Of a stretch of DNA of 64,000 nt, positions 18,074 through 26,814 are shown one piece after another. Below the pieces are notes generated by a model. The model was not told the origin of the DNA. It made no database searches and saw nothing but the letters and a program-made list of their open reading frames with translations. A program made the position numbers and the translations under genes. Source of the DNA: Acidobacteriota bacterium. GTDB taxonomy: Bacteria; Acidobacteriota; Terriglobia; Bryobacterales; Bryobacteraceae. The first letter of the stretch is position 1. Every line of letters begins with the position of its first letter. Where the stretch lies: NCBI GenBank assembly GCA_017307505.1, contig JAFKEE010000026.1, positions 1 through 64,000 of the forward strand, read 5' to 3'.

Positions 18074-18984
18074 CTGAGGCACCAGCGGCAGCGGCACGCG
18101 GCCGGTTCAAGGGGTTTTCCCCGGAGGCGCAGGCTGCCATCCAGACGCGCACCATTTCGGGCTCGTGGGAGCTGCGCAAGCTGCAGAAGCTGATGACGGA
18201 GCTGTCCCACTTCGACGAGGTGAACGACGCCGCTATCAAGAAGGCAAAGAGCCGCATGATCGCGTGCATCGTGGCCGCGGTGATCAGCTTCTTCGTCGCT
18301 TTCTTCGTGATGGGGTTCACCGAGTCCTGGTGGAGTTTTCTGCTGCCGGTCGCCGTCACCGGAGCGGCGGTGTTTTTCGGCAGGACGCATTCGCGCCTGA
18401 AGAAGGCCGACCTGATCAACGATTTTCGCCTGTGCCTGCAGCCCGGCCTGCGGGATGTCGCCCAGGACCTCGACCCGTCGAAAAAGATCCGGGTCCGCAT
18501 GGACCTGGCCGGCCCGGTGGAGAGCAAGCAGAAGTCCAGGCAGAACCTGCCCGCCGGACGGTTCCTGAAGCAGACGGAGACCATCTTCGACGATCCCTGG
18601 TGCGAGGTGCGGCTGCCGCTGGTGGACGGCAGCACAGCCCTGTTGGAGTTTGCGGTGGAGTGGACCAAACTGGAGCGGCAACGCCGCAACAGCCGGGGCA
18701 AGGTCAAGTCCAAGACAAAGTGGCGGAAGAAGTGCGCCGCGGTGGCGACCCTCCTGCCGCCGGGACCGGCCACCTGGAACGAAGCAGCATTGCGGGCCCG
18801 TCTGGATCCGCGAAAGGAGAAGGCGCAGTTGCTGGAGAAGGACGGGGTGACCGGCGCCAGGCTGGAACGGCACTGGGTATTCAAGGGGGCGGATGATCCG
18901 CCGCAGGACGCGCCCCCGGCGCGGGAGGTGGTGGGCCTGTTGTTGCGTCTGTATTCGGCGATGAACCGGGAGGCTGCGCAATGA
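18070..18984 (+). CDS. Two-TM protein of unknown function
   Basis: I do not recognise the family. The 304-residue protein has a charged N-terminal ~60 residues, two adjacent TM helices at about 64-83 and 88-104, and a ~200-residue soluble C-terminal part rich in basic residues around 200-230. It overlaps the glycosyltransferase before it and the zinc-finger protein after it by 4 bp each, so the three should be made together. It may anchor or organise the glycosyltransferases at the membrane, but this is only positional inference. Confidence 0.8.
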   Translation: MTEAPAAAARGRFKGFSPEAQAAIQTRTISGSWELRKLQKLMTELSHFDEVNDAAIKKAKSRMIACIVAAVISFFVAFFVMGFTESWWSFLLPVAVTGAAVFFGRTHSRLKKADLINDFRLCLQPGLRDVAQDLDPSKKIRVRMDLAGPVESKQKSRQNLPAGRFLKQTETIFDDPWCEVRLPLVDGSTALLEFAVEWTKLERQRRNSRGKVKSKTKWRKKCAAVATLLPPGPATWNEAALRARLDPRKEKAQLLEKDGVTGARLERHWVFKGADDPPQDAPPAREVVGLLLRLYSAMNREAAQ

Positions 18985-19316
18985 GCTGCCAGGCGCATGT
19001 CGGTCTCCTGGTCCTGCGTGCCTGCGGACAGCCCGCGATCGGCTCGTGTGCCAGCTGCGGGATGCCCTTGTGCGGTCTGCACCTGGGCGCGGGCACCTGC
19101 CCCACCTGCCTGCTCACGCGCGGGAATCCCGAAGACAATGAGCTCACCCGCGAGGCGGCCACGCGCAATCAATATTACGAGACTTATGGGGAAAGGTCGC
19201 AGTACGGCGACGCCGGTTTCTTCAACGAGAACGACCGCGAGTCCCTGCGTCCCGCCGCCGCGGGCTTCCTCGCCAGTACGGGGCAGTCGGACGACTACGA
19301 TCCCTTCGAGACATAA
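18981..19316 (+). CDS. Small B-box-like zinc-finger protein
   Basis: A 111-residue protein whose first 43 residues carry Cys3/His6, Cys15, Cys23/Cys26, Cys31/His34 and Cys40/Cys43. Eight of these form four C/H-x2-C/H pairs, as expected for a cross-brace (B-box-like) two-zinc module. The rest (44-111) is polar, acidic and probably flexible. It overlaps its upstream neighbour by 4 bp, and its stop shares a base with the next ATG. Its role among glycosyltransferases is unknown; a protein-protein adaptor is plausible. Confidence 0.78.
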   Translation: MSCQAHVGLLVLRACGQPAIGSCASCGMPLCGLHLGAGTCPTCLLTRGNPEDNELTREAATRNQYYETYGERSQYGDAGFFNENDRESLRPAAAGFLASTGQSDDYDPFET

Positions 19317-20446
19317 TGAACCGGCTGCTCTGGGTCACTGAACACTATCCCCCGGTGAAGGGCGGCATGGCCGTCAGCTGCGCCCGTATCGTGCGCGGAC
19401 TGCGCCGGCGTGGGATCCCCCTGGATTTGCTGGCGCTGGGCGGGGCGCACGAGCCCATCGAGGTGCGTCCCACCGATGGCGGCGCCGATCTGCGGATCCG
19501 CCGCGAGCGTTCGCCCGAGGTGGCGCCAAACCTGGCCTGGAGCCTGGTGCGCGAACGCCACCTGGCTGCGCCGTATTCGGCCGTCGTGTCCTTCGGCGCG
19601 TCGAAGGCCGGTTTCGTTGGCGCGACCTTTGCGGCATGGCTGAGCCTGCCGGGTGTGGTCATGGTGCGCGGCAACGATCTCGACCGCGACTGGTTCCTGC
19701 CTCGCCGCGGCGGATGGGTGAGGGAAGCGCTCGCCCGGGCCGCCGCCATTGGTGCCGTTTCGACCGAGAAAGCGGAGCGGATCGAACGGCTTTATCCCGG
19801 CAAGTGCGTTGTCTGGACGCCGAACGGCGTGGATTCCAGCCGCTGGGAACTGCTGGCCGCCGACGAACGGAGGAGGGACGAGATCCGGTCTGTGCTGAAT
19901 GGCGGAAGCCGCCGGATTTGCGGCCTGTTTGGAGAGCTGAAGTTCAAGAAGCGGATTCCGTTCTGGCTGGAGGCGGTGCGGGACGCGGGTCTGCTGTCGC
20001 GGATCGCCCTGCTGGTGGCAGGGCAGCTGGACGAGGATACGACCCGAATTCTGGACGACCCGGCCATCGCGCCGCGCAGTCTGCGCCTGCCGTTCCTGCC
20101 GCAGGCCGAACTGCCGGCGCTCTACTCGGCGTGCGATTTCGTAGCGATCCCCTCCGCCTTTGAGGGCATGCCCAACGTGCTGCTGGAAGCCGCCGCCTGC
20201 GGCGCCGTGCCCCTGGTGTCCGATGCCGGGGCGATGCGGGACATCGTCGAGGACGGGGTCACCGGCTTCGTCTTCCGGGCAGAGAACCGCAGCGCCGCCG
20301 GCGAGGCGGCCCGCCGCGCGATGGAGCTCGGTGACGACGAGTTGGCCGCGATGTCCGCCACGATCCGCGCCCGCATCCGGGCGAACTTCTCGCCTGAACG
20401 GGAGATCGATACGATCCTGGCGCTGATCGGCCAGGTAGCGCGGTGA
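19316..20446 (+). CDS. GT4-type glycosyltransferase
   Basis: A 376-residue GT-B enzyme. The N-terminus LLWVTEHYPPVKGGMAVSCA has the glycine-rich acceptor-domain loop of GT4 proteins. The donor domain shows GLFGELKFKKRIPFWLEAV and FEGMPNVLLEAAACGAVPLV, which contains the E-x7-E motif of retaining GT4 enzymes. TAATG couples it to the upstream zinc-finger gene, and a 4-bp GTGA overlap links it to the next gene. Sugar specificity cannot be inferred. Confidence 0.9.
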   Translation: MNRLLWVTEHYPPVKGGMAVSCARIVRGLRRRGIPLDLLALGGAHEPIEVRPTDGGADLRIRRERSPEVAPNLAWSLVRERHLAAPYSAVVSFGASKAGFVGATFAAWLSLPGVVMVRGNDLDRDWFLPRRGGWVREALARAAAIGAVSTEKAERIERLYPGKCVVWTPNGVDSSRWELLAADERRRDEIRSVLNGGSRRICGLFGELKFKKRIPFWLEAVRDAGLLSRIALLVAGQLDEDTTRILDDPAIAPRSLRLPFLPQAELPALYSACDFVAIPSAFEGMPNVLLEAAACGAVPLVSDAGAMRDIVEDGVTGFVFRAENRSAAGEAARRAMELGDDELAAMSATIRARIRANFSPEREIDTILALIGQVAR

Positions 20447-21330
20447 ACCGGCCCGCCGTCCTCTACTGCGCACCCGGCTCCGGGCTGGGCCACCTGAACC
20501 GGGCCCTGGCGGTCTGCCTGGAACTTCGCGCACTCGACATCGCGGCGCAGATTGTCACGAACTCGCCTTTCGCGATGGCCCTGGCGCGACTGGCCCGCTT
20601 TCCCGTGGTGGGCATCCAGTCGCAAACCTGGCAGGCGGACGTCCAGGCATTTGCCGGCGCGGTCAGGCCGGATCTTCTGGTTTGCGACACCTTCCCCCGG
20701 GGCATGCGCGGCGAGTGGGCGCAGGGCTTTCCGGCGCCGGCACTTTATCTGGCCCGCCGTCTCAAGGCGGATTCCGTGAGCCTGCTTCTCCGGGATCCCG
20801 GCTGGCAGGAGGGACTTCTGCAGGTCATCGCGGCCGAGGATCTGGCGGACGAGCATGAGGCGGCCCTGGCCGTGAGCGGTCTCCCCGTGGTCCGCTTGCC
20901 GGGCCGGATCCGGCTGCGTCCCGGCCTGCTTCCGGCTCAGATTCCGGCGGAGCTAGAACGCCTGCTGGAGGGCGGGCGCTGCTCACTGGTGGTCCATGGC
21001 GGTCCCGTCGAGGAAGCCGCCGAACTCATCCGGCGCGCCGCCGCCCACGGTGATCCGGCTGTTGTTACGCCGTGGGGGAACGGGATCGCGGGGGCTCCGG
21101 GGTTCGAATACTATCCGGCGGGCAACCTGATGGAACGGGCCGCGCACGTGGTGACGGGCGCCGGATACAATGCCATGGCCGACATGATGTTCCAACGCGA
21201 CCGCCACACGGCCGTCGCCTTTCCCCGCCGCTTCGACGATCAGGCCGCGAGGCTGGCGGCTTGGCAGCCTGCCGGCCGGGATGGTACCCGCGACGCGGCG
21301 CTGGCGATTGCGGCCGCGCTCCACCGCTAG
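20443..21330 (+). CDS. GT28/MurG-like glycosyltransferase
   Basis: A 295-residue protein starting at GTG. The N-terminal GSGLGHLNRALAV is the G-x-GH-xx-R motif of MurG/UGT-like glycosyltransferases. Near the C-terminus VVTGAGYNAMADMMF and FPRRFDDQAARL match the nucleotide-sugar-binding part of that superfamily. At <300 residues it is shorter than MurG (about 350). It is the last gene of the glycan run. Its stop codon interleaves with the stop of the convergent HlyD-like gene over CTAG. Confidence 0.82.
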   Translation: MNRPAVLYCAPGSGLGHLNRALAVCLELRALDIAAQIVTNSPFAMALARLARFPVVGIQSQTWQADVQAFAGAVRPDLLVCDTFPRGMRGEWAQGFPAPALYLARRLKADSVSLLLRDPGWQEGLLQVIAAEDLADEHEAALAVSGLPVVRLPGRIRLRPGLLPAQIPAELERLLEGGRCSLVVHGGPVEEAAELIRRAAAHGDPAVVTPWGNGIAGAPGFEYYPAGNLMERAAHVVTGAGYNAMADMMFQRDRHTAVAFPRRFDDQAARLAAWQPAGRDGTRDAALAIAAALHR

Positions 21331-22319
21331 TTCAGCTTGAGTGTGCCAACTGCCGTCATCCCCGGCCTGACCAGCGTGGAGGGGCTGGAGAACTCCACCA
21401 CCACCTTGCCGTTCTCCACCGACTTGACGGTGGACGGCAGCCCGCCGCCCGGCAGTTCGGCGATCTGGACGACGGCGGGTTGGCCGGCTTTCAGCCGCTT
21501 CAGGACGGGCGGTTCCGGTTCCAGAACGAGCTCGAGCTGGGAAAGGTCTGTGGCGATGGTGATGAGGTCCGGCATCCCTTTGTGCACCTCTTCCCCCGCC
21601 GATTTGCCGATCGCGATAATCAACCCATCCACGGGAGAGAGGATATCGGCCGAGGAGAGGCTCGATTTCGCCGAGTCGAGGTTCTGGACCTTCTCCGCCA
21701 GCGCTTTCTTCGCCAGGTCGATGTCCTTGATCAGGCCCTGGACACGATCCTGCAGTGTGTTCGACAGCGCCTGGAGAGTGTCGGCTTCCTTCTTGGCCGC
21801 TTCGTAGTCCTGAAGGGCCTTTTGATAGGTATTCCGCGGGGTGGCGCCTTCAGCATTCAGCATCTGCTGGCGCTGGTAGGTGCGCTCGGCTCGCTGGAAC
21901 TCGATCCTGGCACGGGAGGCGTCCGCGGCGGCGCGGGAATCCTCCAGGCGGACGGCGATCAACTGGCTCTCGGTGTCATTGACCTTCGCCTGGGCTCGTT
22001 CCACTTCGAGTTCGGCTTCGTGGGCGGTTTCTTTCAGTGTTTCGTTGGCGACTCGGCCCAGGATCTGGCCCTCATAGACCTCGTCGCCGGGCTTCACCGG
22101 AAACTCCTCGGCAACTCCATCCAGGGTGGCCGGCACCTGCACAACATTGACCGCGCGGATCATTCCCGTCAGATGGACCTCGGTGCCCGGCGGCAGAACA
22201 GGGGCAGCGGCCACTTGCACGGACTTGGCCGGCTTCTGACGAAAGTAGTAGGTGAGAGCGCCGCCGCCGGCAGCCAGGAAGAGTGTTCCGCCGGCGAACA
22301 GAAGCCATTTGCCACGCAT
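21327..22319 (-). CDS. HlyD/RND-type periplasmic adaptor protein
   Basis: A 330-residue membrane-fusion protein with one N-terminal TM anchor (WLLFAGGTLFLAAGGGALTY). A lipoyl/biotinyl-like half motif is at GVAEEFPVKPGDEVYEGQIL, a long alpha-helical hairpin at ~95-215, the second lipoyl half at ILSPVDGLIIAIGKSAGEEV, and a beta-barrel follows. Such proteins bridge inner-membrane exporters and outer-membrane channels. No exporter is adjacent, so its partner must lie elsewhere. Confidence 0.9.
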   Translation of the reverse strand: MRGKWLLFAGGTLFLAAGGGALTYYFRQKPAKSVQVAAAPVLPPGTEVHLTGMIRAVNVVQVPATLDGVAEEFPVKPGDEVYEGQILGRVANETLKETAHEAELEVERAQAKVNDTESQLIAVRLEDSRAAADASRARIEFQRAERTYQRQQMLNAEGATPRNTYQKALQDYEAAKKEADTLQALSNTLQDRVQGLIKDIDLAKKALAEKVQNLDSAKSSLSSADILSPVDGLIIAIGKSAGEEVHKGMPDLITIATDLSQLELVLEPEPPVLKRLKAGQPAVVQIAELPGGGLPSTVKSVENGKVVVEFSSPSTLVRPGMTAVGTLKLN

Positions 22320-22423
22320 ACCTCATGATAGGCGAGGGTGGGCGGCCGGGCGTAACAGGGGTGGGGGTAGGTGCCTTTTGGGGTCGATTTTTGATAAAGT
22401 GTGGCTCTTGGGCAGGAGGCCGC

Positions 22424-22690
22424 ATGTCTGCGATTCGCCTTGGCGACGATATTGACGATTACTGCGTCAAGTGCAAAAGGGTGACCAATCACTCCATTCT
22501 TTCACTGGTCGATTCCGAACCCGCGAAAGTTCGTTGCCGCACGTGTTACAACGAAGGTCCGTACCGCAAGGGAGAGATTCCTCCTTCGAAGAAAGACCTG
22601 AAGAAGGCCGCCCTATTCAATGAAGTCCTGGGTGGAATCCCCGGCGCCGTGCCGGCGGAAGCCGACGATAAGGCGAAGAAGCCCAAGTAG
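22424..22690 (+). CDS. Small zinc-ribbon protein
   Basis: An 88-residue protein starting at an ATG with a strong AGGAGG 5 nt upstream. Two knuckles, YCVKCKRVTNH and RCRTCYNEG, 19 residues apart, make a C-x2-C...C-x2-C zinc ribbon, with His between them. The C-terminal half is lysine-rich (PPSKKDLKKAALF; DDKAKKPK), which suggests nucleic-acid or ribosome contact. The family is not known to me by function. The open frame extends 47 codons upstream without support. Confidence 0.8.
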   Translation: MSAIRLGDDIDDYCVKCKRVTNHSILSLVDSEPAKVRCRTCYNEGPYRKGEIPPSKKDLKKAALFNEVLGGIPGAVPAEADDKAKKPK

Positions 22691-22691
22691 C

Positions 22692-22713
22692 CGGACGCGT
22701 TGAAACCCGTCCG
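22692..22713. terminator. Weak inverted repeat between convergent genes
   Basis: CGGACG (22692-22697) and CGTCCG (22708-22713) bracket a 10-nt loop in the 23-bp gap between the zinc-ribbon gene and the permease gene. There is no T-run on either side, so it is at best a weak bidirectional terminator. Confidence 0.25.
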
Positions 22714-24951
22714 CTAATTGGCGTTATCGACCGGCGGGTTGCGCATTTCCCGCTTAAGTTCCTCTACCAATTCATCCCGGCGGTTGGAGTCGAGTTCGTG
22801 CTCCAGGCGGCGCAGGGCTGCGCCCACCACGTCGCGATGGTGCAGGTTGGAGCCGAAGCCTTCCCGTGATGTGAGCCGCAGCCAGATCTCATGCAGCCGG
22901 TCGACATCCTCGGGCCAGAGGCGGGGCGGATGCGGGCCCAGGTTGACGTAGGTAGACGGCCGGTCTGCCGCGATGATCTCCAGGGAGAACGGATGGCGCG
23001 GTTCGGGTAACTGTTCCCAAGCGAGACCGATGCGGCGGGCGAGTTCCTCGCTGGCCATGGTGTGGGAGACGCCGGTGACCAGGCGTGAGGCCTTCAGATT
23101 CTGGGCAGCCTGGACCATGGCGACAAACGGGTCGGTCGCCGGGACGACCAGCAGGTCGACGGGTTTTCCCTCTTTCTCCGCCAGGGTGACTACGCGCGAG
23201 AAGAGCTCCTGTTCATAGGAGCTGAAGATCTGGTCCTCGGCCAGACCGTATTCGCCCGCTCCGGTGGAGACGGGCCGGACCGTGGCGACCACGATATCGT
23301 GGCGGCGCAGGTTGGTCTTCTCCAGGACGCGGCGGAGGTGTTCCATGTTGTACGGGTCGCGGACCGCCACCAGGACACAACCGGGCCGGGCATGCATGCT
23401 GGCAGTGCCGATCTGAGGCTGGTGATCCAGATTGAACTCTTCCAGCCCTTTGCCGTCCTTGGACTGGCGCCGTTTCGCATTCAGGTGCTCACTGATGGTG
23501 AACACAATGAACAGGACAATGGTGAAGCTGACGCCGTAGATGGTGGCGATCTTTTTGGTGAACAGGTTCGCAATGGCGACCAGGAACAGGGCCATCGTCG
23601 TGACGCCCAGGCCGATGGGGATCTCCACCTTGCCGAAGTGCACGTTGAGGGGCATCTTGTACTCCTGGTCGTGGCGCTGGAACCGGAGCGCGAGCACGCC
23701 CATGCCTTTCAAAGCGAAGCTCCACACGACGCCGAAGGCGTATGCTTCGCCCAGCAGGTAGACGTCGCCGCGGGACAGGACGATGGTCGCTAACTGGGCC
23801 ACGGTAATGAGCCCGACGATTCGTGAGGTGGTGCCGTAGGTCTTGTGCGGCTTGCGGAACCAGTCCACCAGCACGCCGTCCTCGGCCACGCGGTTGAGGA
23901 CACCGTTGGCTCCGATGATGGAGGTATTCACCGCGCCGGACAGGATCAGGGCGCCGACAATCACGACGAAGATGTGGAAGCCGAGCTTCAGGATCTCCGG
24001 CCCAGCCAGGCTCATGGCCAGGCCGCCGATGAGGTTGTCGTAATAGTTCGGCCGCACGGCATCGGGGATGATCATCACGGCGAAGAGGGAGACGAGACCC
24101 GTGGACATCAGGGCGTAGACGCAGACGATGTTCGCCGTAATCTTCAGGTTCTTCATCTTCGGGTATGCGATTTCCCGATAGATCTGGGCCAGAGTCTCAA
24201 AGCCGCTCATAGCCAGAAGGGAGTGGCCAAACGCGATGAGCATGGCGGCCGCCCAGATGGAGGGCCACACCGTCCCGTGGAGCCAGCCGAGTGAGTGGGG
24301 TTCAAAGGTGAGGTTCTTCAGCGTGGGGGCCGGGGGCAGTTCCGCATTGCCCTTATACAGCAGCGTGATGGGGCACCAGATGAGCAGAATCACCACCATC
24401 ACGGTTGTGATCTGCATGATGCGCAGCGCTTTACTGGAGGATTCGTGAATGCCCTTGACGTTCTGCCACCAGAAGTAGATGGTGACGACGACTCCGAAAA
24501 ACGCGGAGAAGTAGTTGGGGTTCACGCGGACCGAGGAGTGCGCGAACTCCGACAGCTCATTCAGCAGGCGTCCCAGGTACTGCCCGGCAGATACTGACGA
24601 GATTGGCCCGGTCAGGATGTAGTCGACGACGAGGGCGGAGACCGAGAGCTTGGCCATGCGGGGCCCGATGGAGTCCCGGACGACGACGTAGACGCCGCCG
24701 CGCACAAACATGCCGCAGCTTTCCATATAGATGCTGCGCACGGCGAAGCCGAAGAACATCACTGCGAGCACGAACCAGGGCGCGGATTTGCCGATGGCCT
24801 GCTCCGTAATACCTCCCACGTAGAACATGGTGGAAGCCAGGTCACTGAGAACGATGGAGGCGCCACGCCAGAAGGAGATGAAGGAGAGTGCTACGGTGGT
24901 GGCGACGACAACCTTCGTTGTTGCGCCAGGCCGGTCGAAAGTATCAGCCAT
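22714..24951 (-). CDS. APC-family permease with C-terminal USP-like domain
   Basis: A 745-residue amino acid/polyamine/organocation transporter. Residues ~15-490 contain about 12 hydrophobic helices, including VALSFISFWRGASIVLSDLA and a late VEIPIGLGVTTMALFLVAIA. After a short linker, residues ~520-660 (CVLVAVRDPYNMEHLRRVLE; DLLVVPATDP) look like a UspA-type nucleotide-binding domain, followed by an ~85-residue charged tail. Similar permease-USP fusions exist, and the tail probably regulates transport. The substrate is unknown. It is divergent from the CCA enzyme with only 47 bp between starts. Confidence 0.88.
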   Translation of the reverse strand: MADTFDRPGATTKVVVATTVALSFISFWRGASIVLSDLASTMFYVGGITEQAIGKSAPWFVLAVMFFGFAVRSIYMESCGMFVRGGVYVVVRDSIGPRMAKLSVSALVVDYILTGPISSVSAGQYLGRLLNELSEFAHSSVRVNPNYFSAFFGVVVTIYFWWQNVKGIHESSSKALRIMQITTVMVVILLIWCPITLLYKGNAELPPAPTLKNLTFEPHSLGWLHGTVWPSIWAAAMLIAFGHSLLAMSGFETLAQIYREIAYPKMKNLKITANIVCVYALMSTGLVSLFAVMIIPDAVRPNYYDNLIGGLAMSLAGPEILKLGFHIFVVIVGALILSGAVNTSIIGANGVLNRVAEDGVLVDWFRKPHKTYGTTSRIVGLITVAQLATIVLSRGDVYLLGEAYAFGVVWSFALKGMGVLALRFQRHDQEYKMPLNVHFGKVEIPIGLGVTTMALFLVAIANLFTKKIATIYGVSFTIVLFIVFTISEHLNAKRRQSKDGKGLEEFNLDHQPQIGTASMHARPGCVLVAVRDPYNMEHLRRVLEKTNLRRHDIVVATVRPVSTGAGEYGLAEDQIFSSYEQELFSRVVTLAEKEGKPVDLLVVPATDPFVAMVQAAQNLKASRLVTGVSHTMASEELARRIGLAWEQLPEPRHPFSLEIIAADRPSTYVNLGPHPPRLWPEDVDRLHEIWLRLTSREGFGSNLHHRDVVGAALRRLEHELDSNRRDELVEELKREMRNPPVDNAN

Positions 24952-24998
24952 GGGTAATGAAATCGTGCCCTAGTGAACTATTCTACGATCAAACGGAG

Positions 24999-26321
24999 AT
25001 GCCGGACCTGCTGACCAGATTGTCGACGGAGGTGGCTGCCCGGTTGCGTGGCGCCGGCCATCAGGTCTACTACGTGGGGGGCAGCGTCCGGGACGAGCTA
25101 CTTGGCGTCGAAGTACACGATCGGGATATCACCACCGATGCCACTCCTTCCCAGTTGAAATCCCTGTTCCCGGGCGCCCTGGATGTGGGGGCCCACTTTG
25201 GTGTGATGCTCATCCGCAGGGATGGCGTTGAAGTTCAGGTGGCTACCTTTCGGACGGAGAGCAGCTACCGGAACGGACGGCATCCGGAGGCGGTCCAGTT
25301 TGAAACCGACGTGGTGGCGGACCTGCGGCGGCGGGATTTCACCATCAACGCGCTGCTGAAAGATCCACTCACTGGAGAGGTGATCGACCCGTTGGGCGGT
25401 ATGGCCGATCTGCGGGCCGGCCTGATTCGCGCGATCGGCGATGCGGCGGAGCGGTTCCAGGAGGATCACCTGAGGATGCTGCGGGCGGTGCGTTTCGCCG
25501 CCCGGCTGGGATTCGAGATCGAAGCCGGGACGATGGAGTCGATCCGGACCCTGGCTCCGCAGATCCACCGCATTTCCGCCGAGCGGATCCGGGATGAGCT
25601 CATCAGGATTCTGACCGAGGGCGGGGCCCGCCGCGGCTTTGAACTGCTGGATGAGAGCGGGCTGCTTTCCGAGATCCTGCCGGAGGTTGCGGCCATGAAG
25701 GGGGTCGAGCAACCACGTCAGTTTCATCCGGAAGGGGATGTCTGGATTCACACGCTGGGGCTGCTGGAGCGCCTGGGGAAGCCGCCGATTGAGCTGGCAC
25801 TAGGGTGCCTGCTGCACGATGTGGGCAAGCCGCCCACCCAGACCTTCGAAGACAGGATCCGCTTCAACGGACACGACCGCGTGGGGGCGCGGATGGCGCG
25901 CGGCATTCTTACCCGCCTGCGCTTCCCTTCGGATGTGATTGACGCCGTGGAAGCGCTAGTCGATCAGCACATGAAGTTCAAGGACGCCGGGCGGATGGGC
26001 CTGAGCGCCTTTAAGCGGTTTGTCCGGCAGTCCGGGTTCGACCAGTTACTGGAACTGCACCGTCTGGATATTCTGGCCAGCGGCGGTGGGTTGCAGAGTT
26101 ACGACGCCGTGAAAGAACGGTATGCGGCGCTGCCGGAGGAGCAACTGCGGCCGCCACCGCTGATTACGGGCCGGGATCTGATTGAGCTGGGCTTGCCGCC
26201 GGGTCCGGAGATGGGGGCGATGCTGCGGGCGGTGGAGGAGCAGCAACTGGAGGGGCAGTTAGCGAGCAGGGAGGAGGCGATCGCCTACGTCAGACGAGTT
26301 TGGGGGCAAGCAGCCACTTGA
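24999..26321 (+). CDS. cca: CCA tRNA nucleotidyltransferase / poly(A) polymerase family, with HD domain
   Basis: A 440-residue enzyme that adds or repairs the CCA end of tRNA. GGSVRD at 27-32 and D41-x-D43 (HDRDITTDATP) form the nucleotidyltransferase core, with RRRDFTINAL at 110-119 and RISAERIRDEL at 191-201. An HD phosphohydrolase domain follows with His273-Asp274 (LLHDVGKPPT). I start at the ATG at 24999, where similarity begins; an ATG at 24957 is possible. The 3' end overlaps the convergent sixA by 32 bp. A poly(A) polymerase role cannot be excluded. Confidence 0.93.
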   Translation: MPDLLTRLSTEVAARLRGAGHQVYYVGGSVRDELLGVEVHDRDITTDATPSQLKSLFPGALDVGAHFGVMLIRRDGVEVQVATFRTESSYRNGRHPEAVQFETDVVADLRRRDFTINALLKDPLTGEVIDPLGGMADLRAGLIRAIGDAAERFQEDHLRMLRAVRFAARLGFEIEAGTMESIRTLAPQIHRISAERIRDELIRILTEGGARRGFELLDESGLLSEILPEVAAMKGVEQPRQFHPEGDVWIHTLGLLERLGKPPIELALGCLLHDVGKPPTQTFEDRIRFNGHDRVGARMARGILTRLRFPSDVIDAVEALVDQHMKFKDAGRMGLSAFKRFVRQSGFDQLLELHRLDILASGGGLQSYDAVKERYAALPEEQLRPPPLITGRDLIELGLPPGPEMGAMLRAVEEQQLEGQLASREEAIAYVRRVWGQAAT

Positions 26322-26769
26322 GGACGCCGCGCGGCCGGGGGCCGGCGCTGACCACGTCGATGCGCATCAGGGCTCCCTTTTTGTAGTCGATCTCGAGCGA
26401 CGGCGCCGCCAGCAGAAACGCCGCCAGTTGGCCGCAAAGGGGTTCGTGAGAGGAGCACAGGATCTGGGCGTGATCGCGGTGCAGCCGCAGTTCTTCCCAT
26501 GCCGCGGCTGGGTCGGAATCGGGCGTCAGGGCCTGCGTCTGCAGGACGTCGCCGGTGAAGTTGAACGCTTTGACGGCGATCTCGGCTGTCTGTACGGCTC
26601 GTTTGTAGGGACTGGTGAGGATGAGTGTCGGGGCGACGCCGGAGCTGAAGGCCCGTTTCAGCGTGGCTTGCAGTTTCTTGCGGCCTTCCAGAGTGAGCGC
26701 ACGATCGGAGTCCCGCTGGCCGGCAGAGGGATCCTCAGCGATGCCGTGGCGGAGGATGTAGATCTGCAT
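26290..26769 (-). CDS. sixA: Phosphohistidine phosphatase SixA
   Basis: A 159-residue histidine-phosphatase-superfamily protein. The RHG motif is in YILRHGIAEDP (His8 is the nucleophile), LTSPYKRAVQTAEI follows as the second conserved block, and SSHEPLCGQL holds the second catalytic His. SixA proteins dephosphorylate phosphohistidine on HPt or PTS proteins. It overlaps the convergent cca gene by 32 bp at their 3' ends. Confidence 0.92.
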   Translation of the reverse strand: MQIYILRHGIAEDPSAGQRDSDRALTLEGRKKLQATLKRAFSSGVAPTLILTSPYKRAVQTAEIAVKAFNFTGDVLQTQALTPDSDPAAAWEELRLHRDHAQILCSSHEPLCGQLAAFLLAAPSLEIDYKKGALMRIDVVSAGPRPRGVLKWLLAPKLV

Positions 26770-26814
26770 TGCGCTCTTCTGAATGTCATTGTGTCACACT
26801 GAGTTGCGTCGCAC

